A stretch of DNA of 64,000 nucleotides, taken from an uncultured Clostridia bacterium (GTDB lineage: Bacteria; Bacillota; Clostridia; Christensenellales; UBA1242). The translations under genes and the position numbers were made by a program. The notes beneath the pieces were generated by a model that made no database searches, was not told the origin of the DNA, and was given only the letters and a program-made list of their open reading frames with translations. Each line of letters begins with the position of its first letter. Position 1 is the first letter of the stretch. This document shows, piece after piece, positions 1 to 7,787 of the stretch. The stretch covers positions 43,749-107,748 of the forward strand of contig CALVZQ010000006.1 in assembly GCA_944372585.1 (NCBI GenBank), given 5' to 3'.

Positions 1-1
1 T

Positions 2-124
2 ACAGGAACTGACGATAATGTTTTGCAAGATGAATTTAAAGGAAAACACCGTGCTTGGAATGAGATAGAATTAGAAGGAAAGGCTTATACAATTGATTGG
101 ACGCCTCACTTAGGACTTTTATGA
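2..124 (+). CDS. 3' end of a cut gene, possibly transglutaminase-like
   Basis: An open frame enters from the left edge and stops with TGA at 122-124, leaving 40 residues. It contains HRAWNEIELEGKAYTID, which resembles the H-A-W-N-E-V...G-x-W-Y-x-V-D block around the catalytic His and Asp of transglutaminase-like domains. That comparison is from memory and the fragment is short, so the family is tentative. Codon use looks like that of the neighbouring real genes. The start and most of the protein lie outside the window. Confidence 0.4.
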   Translation, partial: TGTDDNVLQDEFKGKHRAWNEIELEGKAYTIDWTPHLGLL

Positions 125-260
125 CAAAACCAAGAACAAGTCAAATTAACGAAAAAGAAAGAGTTTTTTGAATATTTTGATTTTAGCGAAATCAAAAAAG
201 GCTTCGTTGTTGGCCGACACAAAATATTGTTATAATACAATTTTAACGGAGGTTTATATT

Positions 261-803
261 ATGTTGCATGAAATTATTAAAGATGAAAACATAGGGTTGA
301 AAAATAAAGAATTAAAAAATCCTAGGAAAAGAATTGGTGCAAGGGGTGTTGTTGTCAAGGGAAATAAAGTTGCTTTATTTTACAAAAGACATAAAAATGA
401 ATATAAACTTCCTGGTGGTGGAGTTGAAGATGGCGAAGATTTGGAACAAGCTTTTTGTAGAGAAGTATTAGAAGAAACTGGTTGTAAGGTCAATATTATA
501 TCTAAACTTGGAATTACCGAGGAATTTAAAGGTGCTTCTAATTTTTATCAGTTGTCACATGTTTTTTTTGCTGAGGTTGTTGAGGATAGAAAGCAATTAG
601 ATTTAACAGAAAAAGAACGAGTCGAAGGCGGTGAACTGCTTTGGGTACCTCTTGATGAGGCGATAGAAAAAGTAAAAAATTGCTTTGATAATCTTAAACC
701 AAGTCCATATGACGAACAAGAGGATGTTTACTCAACAAAGTTTGTAATTAAAAGAGATCTTTCAATTTTGAATTACTTTAAATCGTTACACATTTTACTT
801 TGA
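261..803 (+). CDS. Nudix hydrolase
   Basis: This is a 180-residue Nudix-fold hydrolase, a family that cleaves nucleoside diphosphates linked to another group X. The Nudix box is complete, G-x5-E-x7-REVLEETG, with the RE and EE residues that bind Mg2+. Preceding strands read GARGVVVKGNKVALFYKRH, typical of the domain start. I chose ATG 261 because ACGGAGGTT lies about 6 bases before it; the frame stays open upstream to 168 but no ribosome site supports an earlier start. The substrate cannot be read from sequence. It is separated from the next gene by about 100 bases. Confidence 0.85.
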   Translation: MLHEIIKDENIGLKNKELKNPRKRIGARGVVVKGNKVALFYKRHKNEYKLPGGGVEDGEDLEQAFCREVLEETGCKVNIISKLGITEEFKGASNFYQLSHVFFAEVVEDRKQLDLTEKERVEGGELLWVPLDEAIEKVKNCFDNLKPSPYDEQEDVYSTKFVIKRDLSILNYFKSLHILL

Positions 804-901
804 TTATTTACAAAATCAAAAACAAGGACTTTTTGAAAGTCAAACGCAGTAATACAAGAATTATTGTAAATGAAGGGAAAACTTAACTTTTTGAGGTGGT
901 T

Positions 902-1630
902 ATGAAATTGATAATTGAAGCAGATGATTTTGGTTTGAGTGAAAGTGTTTCAGACGGAATTGTTGATGGCATCAAACATGGATTTATCACTTCGACAAAT
1001 ATTATGGCAAACATGCCTTGTGCCAAATATGCCGTTGACCAAGCACTGAAAAACAATATCAAAAAATTGGGCATACATATCAATCTCACTGTGGGAAAAC
1101 CAATCACTGAAAATCCGCTTTTAACAGATGAAAATGGTGTCTTTTTATATAACAAAAAACAAATTGAAAACAACAAACTTACTTACAAAAGTGTTTATGA
1201 TGAAATTGTTGCACAACTTGACATGGTTGACAAATATAGCGGGGGGGGGATTGTGATAAATCACATCACTTGTCATCATTTGGGAGATAATAACATTATA
1301 AAACAAGTGGTATATGATGTTGCTAAACAGTTTTTTTTGCCAATCAGAAGAGAAGATTATTCTGAAAAATTTGATATTAAAAAACCAGATTTGTTTTTTT
1401 GTGATTTTTCTATAAAAAATGTCAATTTGGACTTTCTAAAAGAATTTATTAACAAATACCGTGACACTGATTTGGTGATTGAATTGTTGACACATGCGGG
1501 ATATATTGACGATTATACAAAGACAATTACATCTTATTTGAAAAGAGATGAAGAATTATCAATCTTGAGGCGAGCAAAAGAAGAAGGTCTTTTTGATGGA
1601 ATTGAACTGATAGACTATGACAATTTTTAA
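902..1630 (+). CDS. ChbG/YdjC-family carbohydrate deacetylase
   Basis: The 242-residue protein matches the YdjC/ChbG family of Zn/Mg-dependent deacetylases acting on acetylated oligosaccharides. It opens with the metal-binding IIEADDFGLSE motif, then GFITSTNIMANMP, a central HINLTVGKP block and ITCHHLGD carrying conserved histidines. ATG 902 is preferred over GTG 896 because GAGGTGG (893-899) is the ribosome site and overlaps the GTG. A run of nine G (1241-1249) sits inside the frame and encodes Gly-Gly-Gly. The gene begins a tightly packed cluster that runs to 4029. Confidence 0.85.
   Translation: MKLIIEADDFGLSESVSDGIVDGIKHGFITSTNIMANMPCAKYAVDQALKNNIKKLGIHINLTVGKPITENPLLTDENGVFLYNKKQIENNKLTYKSVYDEIVAQLDMVDKYSGGGIVINHITCHHLGDNNIIKQVVYDVAKQFFLPIRREDYSEKFDIKKPDLFFCDFSIKNVNLDFLKEFINKYRDTDLVIELLTHAGYIDDYTKTITSYLKRDEELSILRRAKEEGLFDGIELIDYDNF
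1241..1249 (+). repeat. G9 homopolymer inside the ChbG-like gene
   Basis: Nine consecutive G occur within the coding frame as three glycine codons. In such AT-rich DNA a run this long is rare and prone to slippage; a change of one base would frameshift the deacetylase. Confidence 0.9.
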
Positions 1631-1653
1631 ATTGATATTTAAAAGGAGATATT

Positions 1654-1995
1654 ATGAAAAAGATTTCTTTGAGTGAGACACAAGAATTTAAAAACAGCGA
1701 TTGTTGCATTGCTACAGAATATGACTTTCAAGATAAGGACATTGATGTGGCTACAGCAACTATTTGTGGAAGATACCCAGAAGATGCTTATTGTGTCAAT
1801 ACAAAGGTTAAAGAAATGATATATGTTATTGATGGAATGGGAGAGATTCATAAAGAAAATGAGATTATCTCATTTAAAAAAGGTGACGCAATTCTTATTG
1901 ACAAGAATGAGAAATATTTTTGGATTGCTGACTGCAAGGTTTTGATGTCATGCTCGCCTGCTTGGTTTCCAGAGCAACATCAAATTGTTAAATGA
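1654..1995 (+). CDS. Small cupin-fold protein
   Basis: A 113-residue protein with a single cupin barrel: the segment YVIDGMGEIHKENE followed by ISFKKGDAILIDKNEKY is the usual cupin pattern in which a gly-rich turn precedes the G-D and P/D-x-x-x-H/Y strands. The first cupin motif normally has two His and a Glu for metal; here E and few His are visible, so metal binding is uncertain. AAAAGGAGAT lies 6 bases before ATG 1654. It is spaced 23 bases from both neighbours, suggesting one operon with the deacetylase and hydrolase. Function unknown. Confidence 0.7.
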   Translation: MKKISLSETQEFKNSDCCIATEYDFQDKDIDVATATICGRYPEDAYCVNTKVKEMIYVIDGMGEIHKENEIISFKKGDAILIDKNEKYFWIADCKVLMSCSPAWFPEQHQIVK

Positions 1996-2018
1996 TTTTA
2001 TTAAAAAGGGTGTGATAT

Positions 2019-2867
2019 ATGAAGATTATTGAAGTTGAGACGGCAAAGGGCGACAAACTCTATGGTTGTCTGTATGGCGAAAAGTTTAAAGATGTCTGTG
2101 TGATTGTTACCAATGGAACTGGTGGAAACATTTTTGAAAATAATTTTTTGCAAATTGTTGGAGAAGTGCTTGAAGCCAATGGTATATCTTTCATCTATGC
2201 TCATAACAGCGGGGCTTTTCAAATGATTGATACTCCAAGCAAAGACGGAAGGAGAAAAGGTGTCACTTTTGAATGTTTTGATGAGTGTTTGGACGATTTG
2301 CAGGCATTTGTTGATTTCGCAAAAATTCAAGGATACAAACACATAATTCTTGGTGGACATAGTTATGGTGCAAACAAGGTTGTCTTTTATCTATCACAAA
2401 ATCAAAATGAACCTATCGAAAAATTTATTCTTATTTCTCCTACTGACACAACAAGATTGAAAGAAAGTGAAAAGATTTCAGCAGAGCAGTTTATGCCGAT
2501 TGCTGAAAAGTTTGATAAAGAGAATAAATTAGATGAAATCATTCCTATTCTTTTTGATGGATACAACTTTTTTACAGCAAGAGCATTTTTTGATTTTATG
2601 CAAAATAAAAATGCTAAAAACCTTCCTGTATATTCAAAAAATAAAGATTTTTCTCAACTGAGAAAGATAAAACAACGGGGATTATTTGTTATGGGCGAAA
2701 ATGATTCTTTTGCCTTTGGTGACACACAGAAACATTTGAATGTCATTAATGCAAATTCTGGAAGAAAGGATAACATCACTAAGATGATTCAAAAAACAGG
2801 ACATACTTTTAGGGGTAAAGAATTTGAACTTGCACAAATAATTTTGGATTTTATAGTGGAGAAATGA
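2019..2867 (+). CDS. Alpha/beta-fold hydrolase
   Basis: This 282-residue protein has the alpha/beta hydrolase layout: an oxyanion-type TNGTGGN turn near residue 30, the nucleophile elbow GGHSYGAN (Ser as nucleophile), an acidic GENDSFAFGD segment and a late KTGHTFRG with the catalytic His. No signal peptide is seen, so it should be cytoplasmic. The ribosome site AAAGGGTG precedes ATG 2019. The next gene begins 3 bases after the stop, implying cotranscription. The substrate (ester, peptide or lipid) cannot be told. Confidence 0.8.
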   Translation: MKIIEVETAKGDKLYGCLYGEKFKDVCVIVTNGTGGNIFENNFLQIVGEVLEANGISFIYAHNSGAFQMIDTPSKDGRRKGVTFECFDECLDDLQAFVDFAKIQGYKHIILGGHSYGANKVVFYLSQNQNEPIEKFILISPTDTTRLKESEKISAEQFMPIAEKFDKENKLDEIIPILFDGYNFFTARAFFDFMQNKNAKNLPVYSKNKDFSQLRKIKQRGLFVMGENDSFAFGDTQKHLNVINANSGRKDNITKMIQKTGHTFRGKEFELAQIILDFIVEK

Positions 2868-2870
2868 AAG

Positions 2871-3212
2871 ATGAAAATTGAAGTTAATAAAGTTAAAATT
2901 TTTGTGGCAGTGCCGGCCGGATATGTCGACGAAGTCAGAAAGGCAATGTGTGAAGCAGGTGCTGGCGTTATTGGGAATTATACTTTCTGTTCAACTTCTG
3001 TCAAAAGTGTTGGAACTTTTATTCCAAACAGCAATGCCAAACCTCATATTGGAAAAGCAAACAATTTGGAGTTTGTTGACGAGGAAAAATTGGAAGTTGT
3101 GTGTGATGTGGAAAAAGTCAAAGATGTTTTGGTGGCTTTGAGAAAGGTTCACCCATATGAAGAACCTGGAATTGATATCGTTCCGGTTTTTGACAAACAC
3201 GATTTTGCTTGA
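2871..3212 (+). CDS. NIF3/CutA-like stand-alone domain protein
   Basis: A 113-residue protein corresponding to the PII/CutA-like domain that is inserted into NIF3/YqfO proteins and also occurs alone. Visible signatures are KIFVAVPAGYVDEVRKAM, the GAGVIGNYTFCS strand-turn and the highly conserved KVHPYEEP near the C terminus. The domain usually forms trimers; its biochemical role is not established. It follows the hydrolase with only 3 bases between, so it is probably translated from the same mRNA. Confidence 0.8.
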   Translation: MKIEVNKVKIFVAVPAGYVDEVRKAMCEAGAGVIGNYTFCSTSVKSVGTFIPNSNAKPHIGKANNLEFVDEEKLEVVCDVEKVKDVLVALRKVHPYEEPGIDIVPVFDKHDFA

Positions 3213-3276
3213 TGAAATTGTAGGGTTATCTAATTTAAACTAAAAAAATATGAAAATTTGTTATAAGGAGATGGTT

Positions 3277-4029
3277 ATGAAAGAGAAAGTTTTTTTGATT
3301 ACTGGTGCGGGGGGGGGTATTGGCTCTGCCATTGTTAGAACTATTGCTCAAAATGTTCAAAATGGAGTGATTTTGATCCATTATAATTCTAATAAAGCAA
3401 ACGCACAAAAACTGAAAGAAGAAATTGAAAATGAAAATATTAAAGCGGAAACAATTAAAGCAGATTTGGAAAATCAAAAGGAATGTGAAAAACTATGTGA
3501 ATATGTATTGAATAAATACGGTGCTGTAGATGTTTTGGTTAACAATGCAGGCTTTGTTGAAGACAAGGAATTGATTGAACGAACTTATGAAGATTTTGAA
3601 AAAACTGTGAAAATTAATTTGATTGCAAACTTTTATCTTTCTAAAGTTTTTGGCTATAAAATGTTTGAGAAAAAATATGGAAAAATAGTTAACATTTCCT
3701 CAACCAGCGGTTTGATTTTACATTCTGGCAGTATGTGTCCAACTAGCATTGATTATGATGCTACAAAAGCAGGAATTAATGCTTTGACTAAAAATTTTGC
3801 AAAAGAGTTTGCGCCTTATGTTAACGTCAATGCTGTCGCACCAGGTTGGGTGGATACCCCCTTAAATTTTGAACTTCCAGATTATGTGAGAGAAGATGAA
3901 AATAAAAAAATACTAAAAAATCGTTGGGCTCAACCAAATGAAATTGCTGACTTGGTTTGGTTTTTAATAAGTGACAATGCAGATTTTGTTAATGGAAGCA
4001 TCTATGAAATTGATGGAGGAAAAAGATAA
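3277..4029 (+). CDS. SDR-family NAD(P)-dependent oxidoreductase
   Basis: A 250-residue short-chain dehydrogenase/reductase resembling FabG. It has the cofactor loop TGAGGGIGSA, NNAG, a catalytic Ser in NISSTSG, and Tyr-Lys in DYDATKAG, then the APGWVDTP loop and a typical C terminus SIYEIDGGKR. AAGGAG (3265-3270) places the start at ATG 3277, not at 3250 or 3271. A G9 run (3309-3317) encodes the glycines of the cofactor loop. As the last gene of the small cluster it may act on the product of the preceding enzymes; that is inference. Confidence 0.88.
   Translation: MKEKVFLITGAGGGIGSAIVRTIAQNVQNGVILIHYNSNKANAQKLKEEIENENIKAETIKADLENQKECEKLCEYVLNKYGAVDVLVNNAGFVEDKELIERTYEDFEKTVKINLIANFYLSKVFGYKMFEKKYGKIVNISSTSGLILHSGSMCPTSIDYDATKAGINALTKNFAKEFAPYVNVNAVAPGWVDTPLNFELPDYVREDENKKILKNRWAQPNEIADLVWFLISDNADFVNGSIYEIDGGKR
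3309..3317 (+). repeat. G9 homopolymer in the SDR cofactor loop
   Basis: Nine G in a row code for part of the Gly-rich NAD(P) loop. Together with the run at 1241 it is one of two G9 tracts only 2 kb apart. Slippage would abolish the enzyme near its N terminus. Confidence 0.9.
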
Positions 4030-4111
4030 ATTTTTGAATGAAAGTCATTTTGTTTGATTTTGTTGCAAAGAATTGATAAAATGATAACAACGTATTAGGA
4101 GGCGGAGAAGG

Positions 4112-6733
4112 TTGGCTTATCACAGTCAGAGTGGAGAAACAGTTGTAAAAGAACTTGATGTTGATCTTAAAACTGGCTTGTCGGAAGAACAAGTGGTTGA
4201 AAGGCGCGCAAAATTTGGACCAAACAAACTTGCAGACAAAAAGAAAAAGAATATGTTTGTTCGTTTTTTGGAGCAATTTAAAGATGTGATGATCATCATT
4301 CTTATTATTGCAGCAATCATATCTTTTGTTGTGGCTTGTGTTGAACAAGACCCTATGGAATTTATTGAACCAGCACTCATTTTGCTTATTGTCATTCTTA
4401 ATGCGGTTATGGGACTTGTGCAAGAGAGTAAGGCGGAAAAAGCCTTGGACGCTCTTAAAAATATGTCCGCTCCGCATGCAAGAGTTTTGCGTGGTGGAAA
4501 AGAAAAAATTGTTGGTGCTGATGAGTTGGTCCCTGGAGATGTTATTCATCTTGAAGCAGGAGATTTTGTGCCTGCTGATGCCAGGCTTTTGGAAAGTTCC
4601 AATTTGAAATCTGAAGAGTCCGCTTTGACAGGAGAATCGGTTCCTGCTGAAAAAGACGCTGAGATTGAAGTTAAAGAAAAAGCAGCAGTCGGTGACAGAA
4701 ATAATATGGTGTTTTCTGGTTGTTCAATCACTTATGGAACAGCAACTGCAGTTGTGACAGCAACAGGAATGAACACTGAAATGGGCAAAATTGCAGGACT
4801 CCTTGCTGGTGAGAAAGAAACAAAAACACCTCTTCAACAAAAACTCTCAGAGCTTGGAAAATATTTGGGATTTGCCGCACTGGTTGCCTGTGCCATTGTT
4901 TTTGTTGTTGGACTTTTGAATGGACAGGATATCATGAGAATGTTTATGACAGCGGTTTCTTTGGCTGTCTCTGCAATTCCAGAAGGTCTGCCTGCTATTG
5001 TGACAATTGTGCTTTCCATTGGTGTCACAAGAATGGTCAAAAAGAATGTGATCATCAAAAGACTTCCCGCTGTGGAAACTCTTGGTTGTGCGTCTGTCAT
5101 TTGTTCTGATAAAACCGGAACACTGACACAAAACAGAATGACATTGGTTAAGACTTATGTTGATGGTGGAGATCTTTTGGATTTTGATCCAAAGAAAGTG
5201 GGAGATAAAGAAAAAACTCTTCTTAATTATGGAACCTTATGTTGTGATGGTTCTGTGAATTTTGAGAAAGGCAAAGAAGTTCATCTTGGCGACCCTACTG
5301 AAACCGCAATTGTTCTTGCATCGCATAAGATAGGGGAGAGCAAAAAGAAACTCAACAAACTCTATCCTCGCGTGGCAGAACTTCCCTTTGATTCTGATCG
5401 TAAATTGATGGCAACTGTCAATGAAATTGATGGAGAATTTGTTGTGATTGTCAAGGGAGCATTTGATGTTATGGCAACCAGATGTGTTGAGGGCGACATT
5501 GAAACTGCACAGAAAGTCAATCATGAAATGAGTTCTCAAGCTCTTAGAGTTTTGGCAATAGGATATAAAAAAATTAAGAAAATGCCTAAGAACATTACAA
5601 GTGAAGAACTTGAATTTGGACTTACTTTCTTGGGACTTGTGGGAATGATTGACCCCCCAAGACCTGAAGCAAAAGAGGCGGTTGCACTTTGTCGTCAAGC
5701 CGGAATCAAACCGGTTATGATAACGGGTGACCATGTTGTGACAGCATCAGCAATCGCAAAAATGCTTGGAATCATGGAAGAGGGAGACAAGGCAATCACT
5801 GGTGCAGAACTTGATGCTATGAGTGAAGAACAGTTGGACAATGAAGTTGAAAAAATTTCTGTCTATGCTCGTGTGTCACCAGAAAACAAAATTCGAATTG
5901 TCAAGGCTTGGCAAAAGAAGGGACATGTTGTGTCTATGACTGGTGATGGTGTGAATGATGCTCCTGCCTTGAAGGCGGCAGATATTGGTTGTGCCATGGG
6001 AATCACTGGCACAGATGTGGCAAAAAGCGCAGCAGATATGACACTGACTGACGACAATTTTGCAACTATTGTTGATGCGGTCAAAGAAGGTAGGGGAATT
6101 TATGCAAACATCAAAAAAGTTGTAGGTTTTCTCCTTGGAACAAATATCAGCGAAATTATTATTGTTTTTCTTGCAATGATTGTTTGGCATGCATCTCCTT
6201 TTGTTTCAATTCAACTTCTTTGGATAAATCTTGTCACTGACTCTTTGCCTGCGATTGCTCTTGGAATGGAAGCTGTCGAAGACAATGTTATGCATAGAAA
6301 ACCTAGGTCAAAAAAAGAGAGTATGTTTGCTCACGGATATGGTGTTCAGATTTTCTTGCAGGGCTGCATGTTTGCGGCTTTGACACTTGGAGCATATTTT
6401 ATTGGAGAAATGATAACTGGGGGATCTCCAGAAGGTGGAAGCACTCTTGCATTTATGACATTGACGCTCATACAAATCATTCATGCATACAACATGCGTT
6501 CTGAACGTTCATTGTTTAAGATTGGCCCTTTCAGCAATCACAAGTTAAACTGGGCGGCTTTAGGTGCCATTCTTCTTGTTGCTTTTGTGCTGTTTACGCC
6601 AGGTGTTGTCACTGCTTTTGGAATGACCTATCTTCCTTACTATGGTTATTTGATTGGAATAGGTTTTTCACTTGTTCCAGTTGTTGTTTTGGAAATTTCC
6701 AAGGCGATTGGTTTAATCAAAAAACGACATTAA
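4112..6733 (+). CDS. Calcium-transporting P-type ATPase
   Basis: An 873-residue type II P-ATPase that pumps Ca2+ out of the cytoplasm using ATP. Domains in order: N-terminal cation ATPase segment, actuator loop with LTGESVPAEK, the M4 motif IPEGLPAIV, the phosphorylated Asp in CSDKTGTLTQN, hinge MITGDH and TGDGVNDAPALK, then M5-M10. In M6 LLWINLVTDSLPAIALG carries the N..T.D ion-binding residues typical of Ca2+ pumps. Translation starts with TTG at 4112, 6 bases after AGGAGGCGG; no in-frame ATG is as well placed. It is followed by a terminator. Mn2+ cannot be excluded as a second substrate. Confidence 0.93.
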   Translation: MAYHSQSGETVVKELDVDLKTGLSEEQVVERRAKFGPNKLADKKKKNMFVRFLEQFKDVMIIILIIAAIISFVVACVEQDPMEFIEPALILLIVILNAVMGLVQESKAEKALDALKNMSAPHARVLRGGKEKIVGADELVPGDVIHLEAGDFVPADARLLESSNLKSEESALTGESVPAEKDAEIEVKEKAAVGDRNNMVFSGCSITYGTATAVVTATGMNTEMGKIAGLLAGEKETKTPLQQKLSELGKYLGFAALVACAIVFVVGLLNGQDIMRMFMTAVSLAVSAIPEGLPAIVTIVLSIGVTRMVKKNVIIKRLPAVETLGCASVICSDKTGTLTQNRMTLVKTYVDGGDLLDFDPKKVGDKEKTLLNYGTLCCDGSVNFEKGKEVHLGDPTETAIVLASHKIGESKKKLNKLYPRVAELPFDSDRKLMATVNEIDGEFVVIVKGAFDVMATRCVEGDIETAQKVNHEMSSQALRVLAIGYKKIKKMPKNITSEELEFGLTFLGLVGMIDPPRPEAKEAVALCRQAGIKPVMITGDHVVTASAIAKMLGIMEEGDKAITGAELDAMSEEQLDNEVEKISVYARVSPENKIRIVKAWQKKGHVVSMTGDGVNDAPALKAADIGCAMGITGTDVAKSAADMTLTDDNFATIVDAVKEGRGIYANIKKVVGFLLGTNISEIIIVFLAMIVWHASPFVSIQLLWINLVTDSLPAIALGMEAVEDNVMHRKPRSKKESMFAHGYGVQIFLQGCMFAALTLGAYFIGEMITGGSPEGGSTLAFMTLTLIQIIHAYNMRSERSLFKIGPFSNHKLNWAALGAILLVAFVLFTPGVVTAFGMTYLPYYGYLIGIGFSLVPVVVLEISKAIGLIKKRH

Positions 6734-6754
6734 TTGTTGTTAACCAATTCATAC

Positions 6755-6788
6755 AAAAGATGCGAAATGGTTGCATCTTTTTTTTGTT
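6755..6788 (+). terminator. Intrinsic terminator after the Ca2+ ATPase
   Basis: AAAAGATGC (6755-6763) pairs with GCATCTTTT (6773-6781), loop GAAATGGTT, followed by a run of T. Confidence 0.85.
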
Positions 6789-6837
6789 GTGTTTTTTGTT
6801 TGTGTAATTTTTCAGTGTGGACAACATATCTTATAAC

Positions 6838-7566
6838 ATGAAAAAGTTACATTTTTTGACCATTAATGGTCGCAGATTTTTGACTAATATGGTGATTGTT
6901 GTCATGCTTGCAATCATTTCATGTATGGCTGTGTATGGCGTTGATTATGTCACTTCGTCAAGCGTTATCAATGGGGTTTATTACAGTGGCGACGAAAAAT
7001 CAAACAAAATCACGCTTATGATCAATGTCTATTGGGGGACAGAATATCTTGATGAAATGTTGCAAATTTTGGAAGATAATGATGTCAAGACAACCTTTTT
7101 CGTTGGTGGCACTTGGGCGGTTGCAGAAAGTGATATGTTGCAAAAAATTTATGATGCTGGGCACGAAATCGGAAACCATGGTTATTATCACAAAGACCAA
7201 GGGAAACTTTCTGCAGAAAAGAACTATGAAGAGATTATAAACACTCACAATTTGGTCAAAAGTTTGATTGGGATCGAAATGGATTTGTTTGCTCCACCAA
7301 GTGGTTCCTACAACAAAAAAACTGTGGAAATTGCCACAGAACTTGGCTACAAAACAATCATGTGGACTGATGGAAGGGATACGATTGATTGGAGAGACAA
7401 AGACAGCGAAGTGATTTATAATCGTGCAATCAAAAACTGCAAAGGTGGAGATTTTGTTTTGATGCACCCAACGGAAGCAACAAAAAATGCTCTTGACCGA
7501 ATTATCAAAACCTTGAAAGAAAAAGGCTTTGAACTTTGCACAGTTTCTGAAAATATTGGACAATGA
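6838..7566 (+). CDS. YlxY-like polysaccharide deacetylase homologue, membrane anchored
   Basis: A 242-residue protein with one N-terminal membrane helix (about residues 14-34) and an extracytoplasmic NodB-homology domain. It keeps VKTTFFVGGTWA and GHEIGNHGYYHKD with the two metal-binding His, but the first motif, usually TFDDG, reads LMINVYWGTEY. The paired Asp is therefore missing, as I recall for the sporulation-associated YlxY group, so catalytic activity is doubtful. No ribosome site precedes ATG 6838 or the alternative GTG 6817, so the start is uncertain. It stands alone between the ATPase terminator and ftsK. A spore-envelope role is inferred from family only. Confidence 0.75.
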   Translation: MKKLHFLTINGRRFLTNMVIVVMLAIISCMAVYGVDYVTSSSVINGVYYSGDEKSNKITLMINVYWGTEYLDEMLQILEDNDVKTTFFVGGTWAVAESDMLQKIYDAGHEIGNHGYYHKDQGKLSAEKNYEEIINTHNLVKSLIGIEMDLFAPPSGSYNKKTVEIATELGYKTIMWTDGRDTIDWRDKDSEVIYNRAIKNCKGGDFVLMHPTEATKNALDRIIKTLKEKGFELCTVSENIGQ

Positions 7567-7693
7567 TGGTTGAATGTTCAATTTTGTGCTTGTTTATTGG
7601 CAAAAGAAAGACAATATCTTTGACATTTTTGCAAAATCTTTTTAATTTGGATTTATTTTTGCTTTTTCCGTGTTGTTTTTTTGTTAAAACTGT

Positions 7694-7723
7694 TTGTTGT
7701 TTTTATCTATTTAATGATATAAT
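7694..7723 (+). promoter_or_regulatory. Predicted promoter of ftsK/spoIIIE
   Basis: TTGTTG (7694-7699), 18 bases, TATAAT (7718-7723). It lies 64 bases before ATG 7788 in a 220-base gap that otherwise holds nothing recognisable. Confidence 0.5.
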
Positions 7724-7787
7724 TATATTTGTAAAAAGATAGGTTTTGATTTATCTTCGTTTTGACCTTTAAATTGGGGGTTATTTA

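Noticed and set aside
168-260. Longer N terminus for the Nudix protein from ATG 168
   Set aside because: ACGGAGGTT before ATG 261 and the position of the Nudix fold favour the later start.
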